The notes beneath the pieces were generated by a model. It saw only the letters and a list, made by a program, of their open reading frames with translations. It searched no databases and was not told the DNA's origin. The translations under genes were made by a program, and so were the position numbers. Shown here one piece after another: positions 22,343-34,795 of a stretch of DNA of 64,000 nt (within the stretch, counting starts at the first letter, position 1; each line of letters begins with the position of its first letter). The DNA comes from Cochliopodium minus (taxonomy: Eukaryota; Discosea; Himatismenida; Cochliopodiidae), in contig JAMYWO010000095.1 in the NCBI GenBank assembly GCA_024220525.1, positions 45,402-109,401 on the forward strand, written 5' to 3'.

Positions 22343-23930
22343 ATGGACAATAATTTAATCGTCAAAACCGATCATTTTGAAGGACCAGAAAAGTTGTTGG
22401 AAGTGTGGGTAAGCTCCAATTTATTTTTTTTTATTTGATTCTTCTTATTTTCTTGAAAGGAAATTAATAATTATGATTTTAAATTAATCAATTTACTCTT
22501 TTTTTCAAAATCAATACTGATTTGATTTCATATATGAAAAACAGGAAACATATTTAATAAGAATTTTTATAAAATCCATCAATACGATTAAATACTCAAT
22601 TTGATAAATTCTTTACGAAATGATAAGGAAATGTATTTCATTAAGCAACATATGAATTCTATAATTTTTCTTATATAAATTCCCCCATAGTTTACATCAT
22701 CAAATAAAGATTTAAAACCATCATTAAGATCAATCTCTGATGAAGATTGGCAATTATTATTGAATGATGTGAAATGCGTGATCCTCAGCAAGGTCTCCAA
22801 CAAATTTTTCAATGCATTCTTGCTCAGCGAAAGCAGTCTTTTTGTATTTGACGATAAAATCATCCTTAAAACATGCGGAACAACCACATTATTGAAAGCT
22901 ATCCCAAAGTTATTGGAATTCTCAAAGAGAATAGGATTCGATAAATTCAACGATTTCTTTTATAGCAGAAAGAATTTCGATTTGCCCGAAAATCAATTAT
23001 TTCCTCATTATAATTTCAATACAGAAGTAACTTATCTTGATCAAGTAATGAGTAAGTATTTTTTTATTTAAAAAAATTTATCTTATATCATTTTTTCAAG
23101 ACATAATGATCATATTTTCATTAAAATCCAATAATCACTATTGTGAATATATAAAAAAAAATTAATTTATATTTTATTATTTGCTCCAAGAAATCAAAAT
23201 TATAAATTAATTAAAGGTTTGAATACATATATATTTAAAATTTCTTAAATTATTTCTTATTCTTTCATATTTAATCTTTCTTCTTCTCAATTCTAACATT
23301 TTTATCTTTGATAGAGGAAAATTCTCTCACCGGAGGAGCATATATTTTGGGAAGAATGAACGAAGGTCATTGGAACCTTTATATTTCCGACGAAGTAAAG
23401 GGGCCTTCTCTCCCTGATCAAACTCTCGAAATTTTGATGAACAAATTGGATCCTGAAAAAATGAAAGCTTTTTATTGCCCTGACAAAGATCAATGCAAAA
23501 CAATGGCTGTCAAAGCAAGAGATGTAAAAAAAAAAAATACAAACCGTGATTTGTTTAATTATTTCTTTTTATATAGAACTCTGGAATTAAAGATCTTTTG
23601 CCTGGTTCTTTGATTGACGATGTTTTATTTTACCCTTGTGGTTACTCCGCAAACGGTTTGTTGGATGAAAGTTACTGGACTATTCACATTACCCCTCAAC
23701 CTGAATTTTCTTATGTCTCCTTCGAAACTAATTACATCTTTGATGACTACACCGAAATCATCGACAAGGTTCTCAAAGTTTTTAACCCTTCTGATTTCAT
23801 CATCACTCTTTTTGCTAACAACCATGCTAAGGCTCGCAGTTTGCCTCCTCTCCCTAAATATAAAAAACTCACTACTGTTAATTACGCTTTTGAATCTTAT
23901 GATCTTAATATGGTTCACTACAAATTGTGA
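22343..23930 (+). CDS. AMD1: S-adenosylmethionine decarboxylase proenzyme
   Basis: Four exons (22343-22408, 22691-23051, 23315-23523, 23577-23930) give 329 residues. The family signatures appear in order: FEGPEKLLEVW at the N-terminus, the self-cleavage site LLSESSLF (cut between Glu69 and Ser70 to make the pyruvoyl cofactor), KTCGTTTLL with the catalytic Cys84, FYPCGYSANG, and YWTIHITPQPEFSYVSFETN with the processing His249. The enzyme makes decarboxylated AdoMet for spermidine synthesis. One difference: the Glu of the usual ITPE, which in the human enzyme contacts the substrate ribose, is Gln253 here. There is no sign of an upstream polyamine-sensing reading frame in the 102-base leader. 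Confidence 0.95.
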
Positions 23931-24124
23931 GGTTGTTCCTAATCCCCTTTTTTTCCCTATTTTTTGTTTTTCATAGGAAAAAAAATTAAATTATAATTTT
24001 TATTTAATTCGTAATCAATTTCTTATATGGCCTTATATTTTTGAAAGCATTCTTTTTCTTCTCTTATTTTGCTTTTTGTGCAAATAAAAACTGATATATA
24101 ATGTAAATTTCAATATAAATAAAA

Positions 24125-26331
24125 ATGAACAAAAAATTGGAGAATGTATCAAAAGTTTTCTTACAAGATAATTTCAGGAAGATGGTAAATTGAAATTTAA
24201 TTTATATCTTCATTCTGCACAAATAGCAGATCAAAATTATAACAAAAAATAAATATATCTCGAATAAAAATCTGATATAAACAAATCTCAAAGTCTCAGA
24301 AATTTAATATTTCCCAATAATAGTTGAATGAACCAAGGAATGATGAAAATACTATAAATTTTACAGTATTAGATTTTGAAATAGATAAAGAGATGATGGG
24401 ATATTTTGTAAATTATTTGGAAATGAATCCCCTCAGTGTTATAATTTTTTATGGAAGGGAATTGAATGAGAATATATTAGGTGAATTTTTAGAAAAATTG
24501 AAAATCAACAAAACAATAACGCACCTATCGATATCAAACTGTAAATTAAATGACAAATCATTGATTAAGATATCAGAGATGTTGAAAGAGAATAAAAGCA
24601 TACTCAACTTGGATTTAAGTGTGAATAATTTTGGGGAAGAAGGGATATACAAGCTTTCCACAGCATTAAAAGTAAATAATACCCTCAAAAACTTAAATCT
24701 TTCGAACAATACACTGAATGATAATTCAGCTGGGTATTTGTTTCATTATCTTAAAAGCAATCTCACACTGGAGGAGTTCACCATATCACATTGTGAACTG
24801 AGTGATACATCAGCAGAACATTTGGCACAATATCTCAAGATTACACAAACGATAAAGCATATAAATTTGAAGCAGAACAAGATCACTGAGAATGGACTGC
24901 TTAATATCTTTGAATCGTTGCGGACAAACATATCAGTCACCAAAATAAATCTTTCAAACTTGACATTCACAAAGAAAACCTTGAAAGGGCTTGCAAATTG
25001 TCTGAAAGAGAATAAATGCCTAAAGAATATCATAATGTACGAAAATAAGATAAAGAGTAAGTTTTTAAAGTATTTGGCGGAAGCCCTCAAGATCAACTAC
25101 TCCCTCAAAAAGATAGATCTTTCTTACAATTTGATAGAAGCCAAAGCAATAAAATATCTTACCGAAGGTCTTAAAGCGAACAGGTCATTGATCTACGTCA
25201 ACTTGAACAACAACAAGATAAAGAACGAGCAAAACATAGGAGGACTGAACATACAACTTTCTTCAAACAAGTTTTTCCCAACTTATATAGCTCAACGCAT
25301 TCCTAAAATGAAGTTTAAAGAGTGGTCAAACAGCAATAATGAAGTTTTGTGGAGTGAAAAAGATAAAAACCCCAATTTTGATTACACCTACCATTATCAA
25401 ATGAAATCTACTGTAGATAAAAACGAGTTTTTGTTTGATGGATTTTTCAAGAATGGAAAGCCTCATAATGGTAAATTAGTCATCAGAAACACTACTACCA
25501 ACGAACTCATCAAAACCAAAATAAAAAACGGAGTTTCTATTGGTGAAGGAGTTTTGATAGAAAAGGGAAAGGAATATTTCGTAGAATTTAATGATAAAGG
25601 TACTGAAGTATTGCATAGAAGATCTAGGACTTTTGAGGGAATGAGATTAATGGTAACAAAAATTATTTTAATATTGATTATTATTTATTTGATTTATTTG
25701 ATTTTTTTCCAATTATTAGATAATAGGTAATGAGAATGTAGGTAAAACTGCTTTCAAAGAAAGATTGTGTGGTACAAATAACGAAGAGGATAACAAAAGA
25801 GCAGTTGAGAAGGTATTTAAAGATAAAAAAGAAGAGGAGATGACCCATGGTGTAGGCATGAACATTTTTTAAAATTTTTATTTTAATTTGATTCATTCTT
25901 CTAATTTTTAGATATAATGAGGTAAAAGTTTATTTCGTTTCAAAAATATAAACAACTTTTAAAAATAATTCTTTCATTAGGTGGAATAACGAGAAAGAAA
26001 AAACTCTCTTTTCAATTTGGGATTTTGCTGGACATGAAGAATATCACATTGCACATTCCTTCTTTTTCAGCAGTGAGTGTATTTATTTGCTAATGTTTGA
26101 TGTTTCTGTTCCAGTGGAGAATATAGTCAGTGCTAACAAGTTGTTATATTGGTTAATGCTTACTTTTTTTTTTTCTTCTATTAAAATAGTATTTTAATTT
26201 AAAATAAAGGTTTCATTTCTTGCAAACACAAGTTGGGAGTAAATGTGTTGTCATATTGGTTGGTACAAAGATTGACATTCTCAAAAAAAAGACAAGCAAA
26301 ATAAAAGACAAGTTATGTGAAATCAACAAAG
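24125..26331 (+). CDS. Roco-type protein: LRR plus Ras-of-complex GTPase, cut by gap
   Basis: Exons 24125-24184, 24324-25652, 25720-25849, 25912-25921, 25981-26151 and 26210-26331 join in frame. Residues about 60-330 are ribonuclease-inhibitor-type leucine-rich repeats (L-x-x-L-x-L-x-x-N, roughly 28-residue period). After a linker comes the Roc GTPase: P-loop GNENVGKT (466-473), switch region THDIMRW, SIWDFAGHEEYH with the D-x-x-G, and VILVGTKIDI as the base-specificity motif. The THDIMRW join requires a 10-base exon at 25912-25921. The reading frame then enters a simple repeat and the 352-base gap, so the COR domain and any kinase domain are not visible. Roco proteins such as LRRK2 and GbpC are large GTPases acting in chemotaxis and cytoskeletal signalling. 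Confidence 0.75.
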
Positions 26332-26360
26332 GTAAATTCTTTTTAAAAAAAATTATTTCC

Positions 26361-26436
26361 TATTTTTTATTTTTTATTTTTTATTTTTTATTTTTTATTT
26401 TTTATTTTTTATTTTTTATTTTTTATTTTTTATTTT
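26361..26436. repeat. (TATTTTT)n simple repeat at gap edge
   Basis: About ten perfect or near-perfect copies of a 7-base unit, one A followed by six T, lead straight into the N run. It lies inside the intron after the GTPase exon ending at 26331. Confidence 0.9.
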
Positions 26437-26788
26437 NNNNNNNNNNNNNNNNNNNNNNNNNNNNNNNNNNNNNNNNNNNNNNNNNNNNNNNNNNNNNNNN
26501 NNNNNNNNNNNNNNNNNNNNNNNNNNNNNNNNNNNNNNNNNNNNNNNNNNNNNNNNNNNNNNNNNNNNNNNNNNNNNNNNNNNNNNNNNNNNNNNNNNNN
26601 NNNNNNNNNNNNNNNNNNNNNNNNNNNNNNNNNNNNNNNNNNNNNNNNNNNNNNNNNNNNNNNNNNNNNNNNNNNNNNNNNNNNNNNNNNNNNNNNNNNN
26701 NNNNNNNNNNNNNNNNNNNNNNNNNNNNNNNNNNNNNNNNNNNNNNNNNNNNNNNNNNNNNNNNNNNNNNNNNNNNNNNNNNNNNNNN
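26437..26788. other. Assembly gap (352 N)
   Basis: A run of 352 unresolved bases. The Roco gene enters from the left and a different-looking reading frame leaves on the right; nothing shows that they belong to one gene. Confidence 0.95.
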
Positions 26789-27608
26789 AAAAGCAGAGTA
26801 TCAATCAACACTTGGAGTTTTTCTATCCTTCTTCTTCTACTGTCTTTTCGGAGAGCCATCCTTTCCTCAACTTTGCCACTTGGAGTCTTTTTATTGGTCT
26901 CACCAATCTCGTCATCCTTTCCAACTTTGTTTTATCTTCCTTGTCTCATGAACCTCATTCCATTCTCGTCAAATATTCTGTTGTAAATATTTTTTAATTT
27001 ATTATTTTTTTTGATTATTTTTAATTTATTATTTTTTAATATTCAAAATATTTTCTATTTTTCAATTTAAATAATCTATTGTAAATTTTTTTTTTATTTT
27101 AATTTATTTATTTTTAATTATTTTTTATTTTGTTGTAGGAGAGCCTTAAATCTTTGTTTTCTATCCACCCCACAACGAGATACCATACTCTCAAAATATA
27201 CAAGAAAATTTTCCCATACATAAGAAAAGAGACCCGCAAAAATATGATGGACATTGTCAGTCTTATTTACCTCCACCTTAAGCCTTCTCTATTAAATGCA
27301 GAGGATTGGTTGAATGGGCATAAAGACGACCATTTACACAATGATTATCCAGAAGAAAATAATGTATTCATTTTTTTTTTTTATTTGATTTTTTATTTAT
27401 TTTTTATTTTATTTTTTAGAAAGAAAATTTTGTTGAGGAAGATGAAGATCTAAAAGATTATATTGCCAAATTGATGAATACAGTAGAGTTAAAGGAAGAA
27501 TTCAAAAACAATTATGAAGATTGGTTAAAAGAAGAGTTTTATTCTGATCCTAAAGTCAAAACCTTGCTCAGATACGACTCTGTGGAAGATTTGTTAAAGT
27601 GTTTATAA
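26789..27608 (+). CDS. C-terminal part of an unrecognised helical protein
   Basis: Three exons (26789-26982, 27139-27363, 27420-27608) join in frame to a stop. The visible 202 residues include INQHLEFFYPSSSTVFSES, LFIGLTNLVILSNFVLSSL, ESLKSLFSIHPTTRYHTLKI and an acidic-charged C-terminus. Alternating amphipathic helices suggest a HEAT/ARM-like solenoid, but I do not recognise the family. It does not look like the COR domain expected after a Roc GTPase, so it is probably a separate gene whose beginning is lost in the gap. The stop is 115 bases from the convergent AP-1 gamma stop. Confidence 0.55.
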
Positions 27609-27723
27609 ATTAAATATTTTTTGTCAACAAGAAACAATATGAAAGAAGTTTTTAAAAACTATTAAAATTTTTTATTTACTATTTTATTTTTATTTTTTTA
27701 ATTTATAATCATTTTTCTAATCT

Positions 27724-30606
27724 TTAAATATTTTGAGGAAAGTTGTTGACTTGATGAACAACAGAAATAGTCTGAGAACCATGTTGACCATCAATTTTGA
27801 TTTTAACAAGGATAGGCTTTTCACCCTGAAGGGTATTCATCAACTTGACTTTTTGTTCTACAGAACCAGAACCATTAGCAGGAACTTCATTACCAGAAGC
27901 CATAGCCATTTGTAATTTGACATAAGGAGGAACAGCCATCAAAACAGAAAAATTGGTGATAGGAACGCCAGTGGAGTTGGTTGAAACTAAATTCAACAAA
28001 ACTACGTTTCCTTCCTTAGGAGCAAATTGAAAAATGATTTTAAGTCCGTTTTGATCATATGCAACTATTGGAGGAGAAGAGGAGAGAGGGGTGTTTTGAG
28101 AGATAGGATTGACCGGTGTGAGGTTGTTATTGGAGCCGAAGATTCCTTCCAAGAGGTTTCCTCCTCCAGTGCTGGTTGGTTGAGTGTTTACAATGTTAAC
28201 AGGAGGAGTGCTTAATCCTAAAATTCCGTCCAAAATGTTCAAACCACCTGTATTAGAAGGAACATTATTGTTAGTTTGTTGACCACTTCCTGTTCCCCCC
28301 AAAATATTGTCCAAATCAATCAAAGAACCAGAACCTTGTTGAGTAGATCTACTTTGAGTAACTTGTTGCTGTTGACTTTGAGGAGTGACTTGTTCTTCCT
28401 CTTCTTCCTCTATCTCAGCCTCTTCTTCTTCATTATCATCAATATTCCTCGACTCAAGAGGAGGCATTCTCTTCAAGAGACCATCCTTCAAAGAATTGAC
28501 TTGTGTGTTTTCAAGAATGGAGATGTACTCACAAGATCTCTGCTGAAGTTCTGCCTCAATACTTTGAGTGAAAGGTTTCATAAACTTCTTGATGATAGAA
28601 ACTCCGCTTTGAGAAAATTTGGTGCTCAACTTTGCCAAAGCATTAAGAGAGTATTCCTTTGTGATGAGGGAGGTGAGAGGGTGTTTCAAAATGGATTCAA
28701 AAAGATTGAGAACTTCGTCTTCTGTTACTTGCAAATCTTGATTTCCTTGAATGAGGATGTCCCCAAACTCTCCTATGGACCATACTCCTACGTACACGAG
28801 TGGTGTTTTGGTTGGCTCCTTTTTGGTTGCGATGTAAAGTTTTTGGACTGCGTACAATTGGATTTCTTCGTTGGAAGAGATCAAAGATACTACGTTTGAT
28901 ACAACTTCTTCTGGAATATATCTTCCTATCAAAAACGAAAAAAAAAAAGATTAAATAGAAATAAAAAATGATGATGATAACATTAAATTGTACATGATAA
29001 TGATCTTTTATAAATATTTTTGACGAATAATCTTTTGGGTTTCATTTGTTATTTTGAAGAATTTATAATTTCCTTTTTTTTTTTATTCGAAATTTCTAAA
29101 AATTAAATTTACCAGCAAGAGACATTACTTTCAAAATAGTATCAACATGCCATTGTTTGTTGGGTGCATACTTTTGAGTGACCATGCACAATTTGGCAGT
29201 GATATCAGCCTTCAACTCGACATCAGCAACAAGCAAGTAACCAAGGAGTTCCCTCACAAGAGCCTTGACATTGGAGTGGTTGACGAGAGCATAAACAAGG
29301 TCCAAAGCACGTCTACGAATGGAAATATCAGGATCCTTCAAACAATCAACGATGATGTTTCTGTGTCTTTGTACTGCAGAAAAGTTTTTGTTGACAACTT
29401 TGGAAAGGGTGTTCAAAGCAACATATCTCAAGTTGTTGTCTCTGTTCACCAAAAATCTTCCCAAGATGTTAATTGCGAGCACTTTTAGACCTTCTTCTGC
29501 TTTGATCTCCATGATGGTCATGACTGCTTCGTAGAGAATGGCATTTCCTACATTTCTTACGGAATCAGTGTTAGTTGCAACTTGCGCGAGGATATCTGCC
29601 ATCTCATCAGATGCTTCTGTGTCTCCCTTTCCAAGTATTCTCAACAATTTGATCACTTTGACTTGCAAGAATGGATCGGTTACCCCTCCTACATCATATT
29701 CTGGCGCATACCCTGATAAAACCAAGGATTTTAAGATACGAACGAGATTTGGCACTGCCTTTCTGAATTGTTCCACGTTTGATGTTTCCTTTTCGCAGAT
29801 TTCTGTCATCAATTGGAGTCCTGTTACCAATACTCCATGATTTCTTTCTGATAACAAGGTTTTCACTTTTGGAACATATCTTTCAATCAAATCTGGGCAT
29901 TTTCTGATGATTCTTATTGCACAAAGAGCTGCCTATTTAATTTAATTCAATTGATTATTTCCAGCAAAATTTGATTTATATCATAAGAAAATTGATCAAT
30001 ATATTCCAATTGGTAAATATGTAATTTATAATACATTAATATTTTAAATAAAGATGTTCCCAAAATTATTGTTCTTTTACTTTTTTTCTTATATATGCAT
30101 TTGAACTTCCAAGCAATTTTTCTATATCAGGTGCAACATCTCTTGCCATACTTTCAGAGCAAATATTTGCCAATGAGCATAATGCAATACCAACGATATA
30201 TTGATTGGTATGATTCAAATCTCTTTTAAAATTAAATTTATAAATAAAGTATTTTGATATTTATTTTATATTCTTACTTTCTCAATGAATTTGTCACCAA
30301 CATCAATACTTCTTGATTTTCATCCAACAATAACATTAATCCCAGATATCCCACTCTTTTATCAGAGTAATTTTCAGATACAATAAGTTTTAGGCATTCC
30401 ATTTGACCAAAAGCTGAAGGAAATCCAAGCATATGGATATATAACAATTTTGCAAGATTACGTGGTCTATATTCTGATTTCTCATCTTTGAATGCTGTCC
30501 TGATTTTAGCAGATTCTCTTGAGATGATCGCTCTTTCTTGTGCTTGTGTCTTACATGAACGAACTTTTTGTATAAATTCCTTTAATTTCAAATGTGTTGT
30601 TGTCAT
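27724..30606 (-). CDS. AP1G1: AP-1 complex subunit gamma (gamma-adaptin)
   Basis: Four exons (30606-30278, 30222-30081, 29932-29113, 28925-27724) close to 830 residues, like human gamma-1. The trunk is strongly conserved: [71 protein letters not shown] and [18 protein letters not shown] hinge of acidic and Gln/Asn/Gly-rich sequence (about residues 600-710) leads to the gamma-ear, which begins near [17 protein letters not shown]. The protein is the large specific chain of the clathrin adaptor at the trans-Golgi and endosomes, contacting Arf1, cargo and, through the ear, accessory proteins. A likely clathrin-box-type sequence (LIDLDNIL) sits in the hinge. The AP-1 sigma gene is also in this window. 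Confidence 0.95.
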
Positions 30607-31029
30607 TTTCTTTTTCAACAATCAAAATTTATAAAACAGAAAATAAATTTTTTTTATATTTATTTCGACTGCAATTTTTTCATATGAATTCATTTATTCA
30701 AAATAGGCAAAAATTTAAAGTGAATTTGGTTTTCAAAAGCTTGGGTTGTTAATTGATTATGGATTTGGGTTTGAATCTTTTATTTGGAATGCTTAAAAAT
30801 TTATTTACAAAAAAAAAAATTTTGTTGAATAATTTGCTTTTGATGCAAATCAAAAATTAATTTTATTGAATGAATGAGATGAAAAATTCATTTATCAATT
30901 TATTATCACAAATTCATATCATCAATATCAAACAGTTATACTGAGCAGAATAGATTATATCTTGGTATTTTTAACAATATAATAAAATGTTGTTGAGAAT
31001 AATATAAATTTCAGCTCTTTTGATAATTT
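30607..31029. other. Divergent intergenic region
   Basis: About 420 bases between the AP-1 gamma start (minus) and the orphan gene start (plus). A/T-rich with A and T runs. It must hold both promoters; no element can be named and no exon is visible. Confidence 0.45.
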
Positions 31030-34000
31030 ATGCGCTCAAATTTGAAAAAGATTAAAAATTTTTTTTCAAATATTTCAAAAAAAAAAAAAAAAAAGTCAAC
31101 TAAGAAAATGAAAGAAGAATCACCTTCAACATTGTACAATTTAAAATTGGAAAATATGGAATCTAAAGTCTATCTCTTGAGAGCTGAAGATAAAGAGATA
31201 AAAGTTTTGTTAGAAAATAATGAACTGGAAAAAAGATTTGATATACGAAATCAGAATGAGTTATCCTATTTTATTAAAAATGGGTAATTAAAATTGACCA
31301 AATAAAAATTGAATAACATTAAAATAAAAAAAAAATTAGGAATTTCAAATTTGATGAGAACCCAAAAGATGCCAGAATTTTTATTATCGAAGAGATGTAT
31401 CAAAGAGAGATCGAGAAAATCAGATTATATCAGACAGAATCCCCCATCATTCTGTTATATTCCTCAGATATTGGAATGGTTCCCGATTTGGACACCCTAT
31501 GGTTACAAGAGGAGCTAAAATTTAACATACTAAGGGAGATGTGCCATCTAGGATCAAATTATGAAAAGATGAGGAATGTTTTGCTAAAATTGGAGAGGGA
31601 TGAATTGTCGAACATTATAACCATTATCCAAAAGTCAGAGATAAAGATATCCATTGATCCCAAATACATTTTGGATCTTGCCACATATTACTTCATTTAC
31701 AAAGAGAATTTGGATGAGAAATACAATTCCTTCAAGTTTGATGGAATCACAAACTATAGACTATCAATAGTTTATTTTTACTCAGTGCTCGTTGATTGGA
31801 AACCAATTGAAAAAGAATTACAAGATATTCAAAGGTATTTTGTTTTATTATAATTTAATTCTTTAATTTATCAATTCATTGAAAGGCATCTTCTAAAGTA
31901 TTGCACTTCAATTCTGGACAATTGGAATACAGGAAATAATGAAAAGACGATTTCATTGCATTATTTCATCAGAATCAGACTTTATGAGCTATCCCTCAAA
32001 AATCATGAGTTGGAGAAAAATTTCAAGCTGATCAAGAAAGAGGGAAATCGATTCATCACTCTCTCCATTTTTCTTGGTACGAATAAACAAGATACAGAAA
32101 AGTACAAGTTGGATCAGCATCTAATCAACATCGATGGGAAAACAGTATTTGATGCATTGGGAACTGATTCCAAGAATGGAACATTTGATTCCAATATTCT
32201 CAAAAAATTTTTGAGCGAGAGAATTTTACTCCAAGGCAACTGTGTCATATTGTATCAAATTACTGGCCTTGATCTCCTCTTTCTCTTCGTGCAATCTGAG
32301 AAGGTTATCTTGGTATTAGTTGAGATCAAAACAACAGTGAGTTCTGACGGAGAGAAAAATGCGAAAGAAAGACAAATCTCAAAGAAAAGAAACAACCAAA
32401 TTTCGATTTTCGAAGAAACAGAAAAACTCTTTCCTAAAAAAGAGTTCATTAGAATATCCATGTGGGCAGGAGATCAAAAAGAGATACAGTACCAAGAACT
32501 CTCGAGCATCAAAGAAAGAAGAAACGAGAAAAGCATTAAGGAAACTGAGATTTTGTTGAAGAAGCTGAAACGTTTGGTAAACCCTTCTATCCACAATGAA
32601 AAAATGGAGTCCTGGAGAAATGAGTACGAAAAAGAACTAAAGAAGTTTGTTTTCTTGTTGATAGATTACTTTCATGAAATCAATGAGTTGACAAAGACCC
32701 CAAAGCACATTCCTCTGGAGATTCGTGAAAAATATCACGAACACTTGAATAAATTCAATGTTCGTTTGGAAGCCATCCCTTTTTTGGTTCAGGATCTCGT
32801 TGATCAAAGCACGGAAGGTGGTCTTGATCTTGTTCTTTCTTCTGTTCTTTTCAATATCATCGAACAACTAACACCTTGCCTCGGTGAACGCCTTGAGAAT
32901 ACAAAAGGGATTGTCATGTCCAAACAATCAAACACAATATGCAAGGAGATCGATGGCAAGAAAACAAAAATTCTGTTAATTGAAACGAAACTGAAGATGG
33001 CTGCGATACAATTTCAACGCTCAAAAAGAAAGAGAGAAAGTGAGAATTTGGGTTTTACTCAACGAAGATTATTAGATTTGGAAGATGATATCAAGAAAGG
33101 AATCTCAAATTTAGTGCATCCATTCTTCGACAATTTTAAAATGATAGAAATCAAAGAGTTGAAACAGTGGTTAAATTTACACGAGGAGAATCTGGATGTT
33201 CAATTAAATACGGAAAAAGAATTCTTGTCTTCTTTTCTTGGAAGTTATCTAAATGAAGACGAATTAGTTTGTCTCAAACAACTAAAATCTCAAACCTTTT
33301 TTTCCAAGCTCCTTTCTTCCTATCCTCACCTCTTTCATTTATTCTCCAACTCACATTTTAGAATTAAACCTCTTCAGATTGAAGTGTATAAACGTTTAGA
33401 AGAGAATTTGTCTACTGCCAAAGTTATAATTAAAGATAAGATGCCTGTCTTTTCCGATCTTAACACTCTTCAAATTAATCTAAAACATTTGTTCGATGAA
33501 AAACTTTCTGATCTTATCATCAATTTTGAAGTCAAAAAGCAATACAAAAACCTCTGTAAAACTCCTATAACCTCATTGGACTTTATCCACCTTCTCTGTA
33601 AAGAAAAAGAGGAATCAAACAAAAGATTAGAGGAAAATAACAAAAAACACAAAAAAAATGAAAACATCCCTTTTGTATCATGTCAAATGGCTCTCGACAA
33701 CCCACAAAAAAATCCTTCATTTTGCCAAACAAGCAAAAAAAAGTTGACTCCTTCTTTTTTTCTGAAACCTAAATCTTCTAATCTTCCAAAAGATAATCCC
33801 TCCACTGAGGGTTCTTCTATACAAATCTATCCTGAATCTTTAGATATCTATCCTGAATCTTCAACAAAACAATTCTTAAAGAATCCCATTATCCAAACAG
33901 ATAACAATTCTTTAGCAACTATTTACACTTCTTCAAACAAGTTATCTCTTTCTAAAACTGAATCTTCACTATCCACTCTTTCTTTTTTTGAAACTGATTA

Positions 34001-34631
34001 CCCATCTCCACAATCAAATGAATCTGAATCCCAAGAATCCAAAGAACGACTTGAATTGAAAAAACATCTCTTGGAAAAAGGAATAAAGGAAGATGTTGAT
34101 GTTTTGAAAATTTTAATCAAAAGGAAAATTACACCCAAATTCATTACTGAATGTAAACACAAAAGGGAAATCATTATCTTTTTGGAAAGTGTGGTTCCTC
34201 TTGGTTATTTGATTAGAATTTTCTATCCTATAGTGTCTGGAAATAGTTTTCCTTCTTCGAAATTTTTTATAGAGTGTGGTATAAGTGAAGATTATTCCAA
34301 AATTTACAAACAAATTTCGAAAAAAACAAAATTTCACTTCCACTCTTTCTCTTCATTTTTAATAATGGTTATCAATCTCTTTTGCCTCATCAACTTGACA
34401 TTTTTTATCATCTCCAACCAAAAGAACTCAAAAAAAGAATTCTCCTCGTACAGAGAATTTTTTCAGTATTCTGGAATCATGGATGAAAAAGAAATACAAA
34501 GACTCATGAAGATTTTCGCCAAAAACTTCATTAAATTGGGACGAGTTGGTTACCTAAACTTAAAACATCTCAAATATCTCAAATTGGGAGAATCATATTT
34601 TTTCTTGGCAATAGCTCTTGGACTGTTTTAG
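31030..34631 (+). CDS. Large orphan protein with possible PD-(D/E)xK-like motif
   Basis: Three exons (31030-31283, 31340-31834, 31886-34631) give 1164 residues. I do not recognise the protein as a whole. It begins with a Lys-rich basic patch, then long helical, Lys/Glu-rich sequence. Around residues 376-400 there is ITGLDLLFLFVQSEK followed by VILVLVEIKTT: Asp379, then a hydrophobic strand ending in Glu396-Ile-Lys398. This D-x(16)-E-x-K arrangement on paired strands, followed by helix-forming residues, resembles the PD-(D/E)xK nuclease core. A Ser/Pro/Asn-rich linker covers about 860-970, with a repeated (I/D)IYPESxD motif. The C-terminal 180 residues have two hydrophobic stretches, one (about residues 1060-1085) long enough for a membrane helix. 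Function is unknown; the nuclease idea is inference from one motif. Confidence 0.7.
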
Positions 34632-34795
34632 AATTATAATTAAATTAATTTTATTCTTAAACTTAAAACAAATTCAACTTTGGTAAAACATTTGTCTTGT
34701 TTCAAGAATTTTAAAGTTAATTTGAACGGATAAAATTATTTTTTCAATTCTTGGTTTTGGTAAAGTTATATTTTAAATATTTTCTTATTTTCTTG

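Noticed and set aside
26220-26951. Long frame reading through the N run from the Roco gene
   Set aside because: Unresolved bases do not support a continuous frame; the repeat before the gap is intronic, and the frame after it is inconsistent with the following exons.
28276-28899. Plus-strand 207-codon frame opposite AP-1 gamma
   Set aside because: Antisense shadow of the strongly conserved AP-1 gamma exon; the composition mirrors its codons.
30763-30790. Possible tRNA T-arm (GGGTTTGAATC)
   Set aside because: No acceptor stem, D-arm or anticodon arm can be formed around it.
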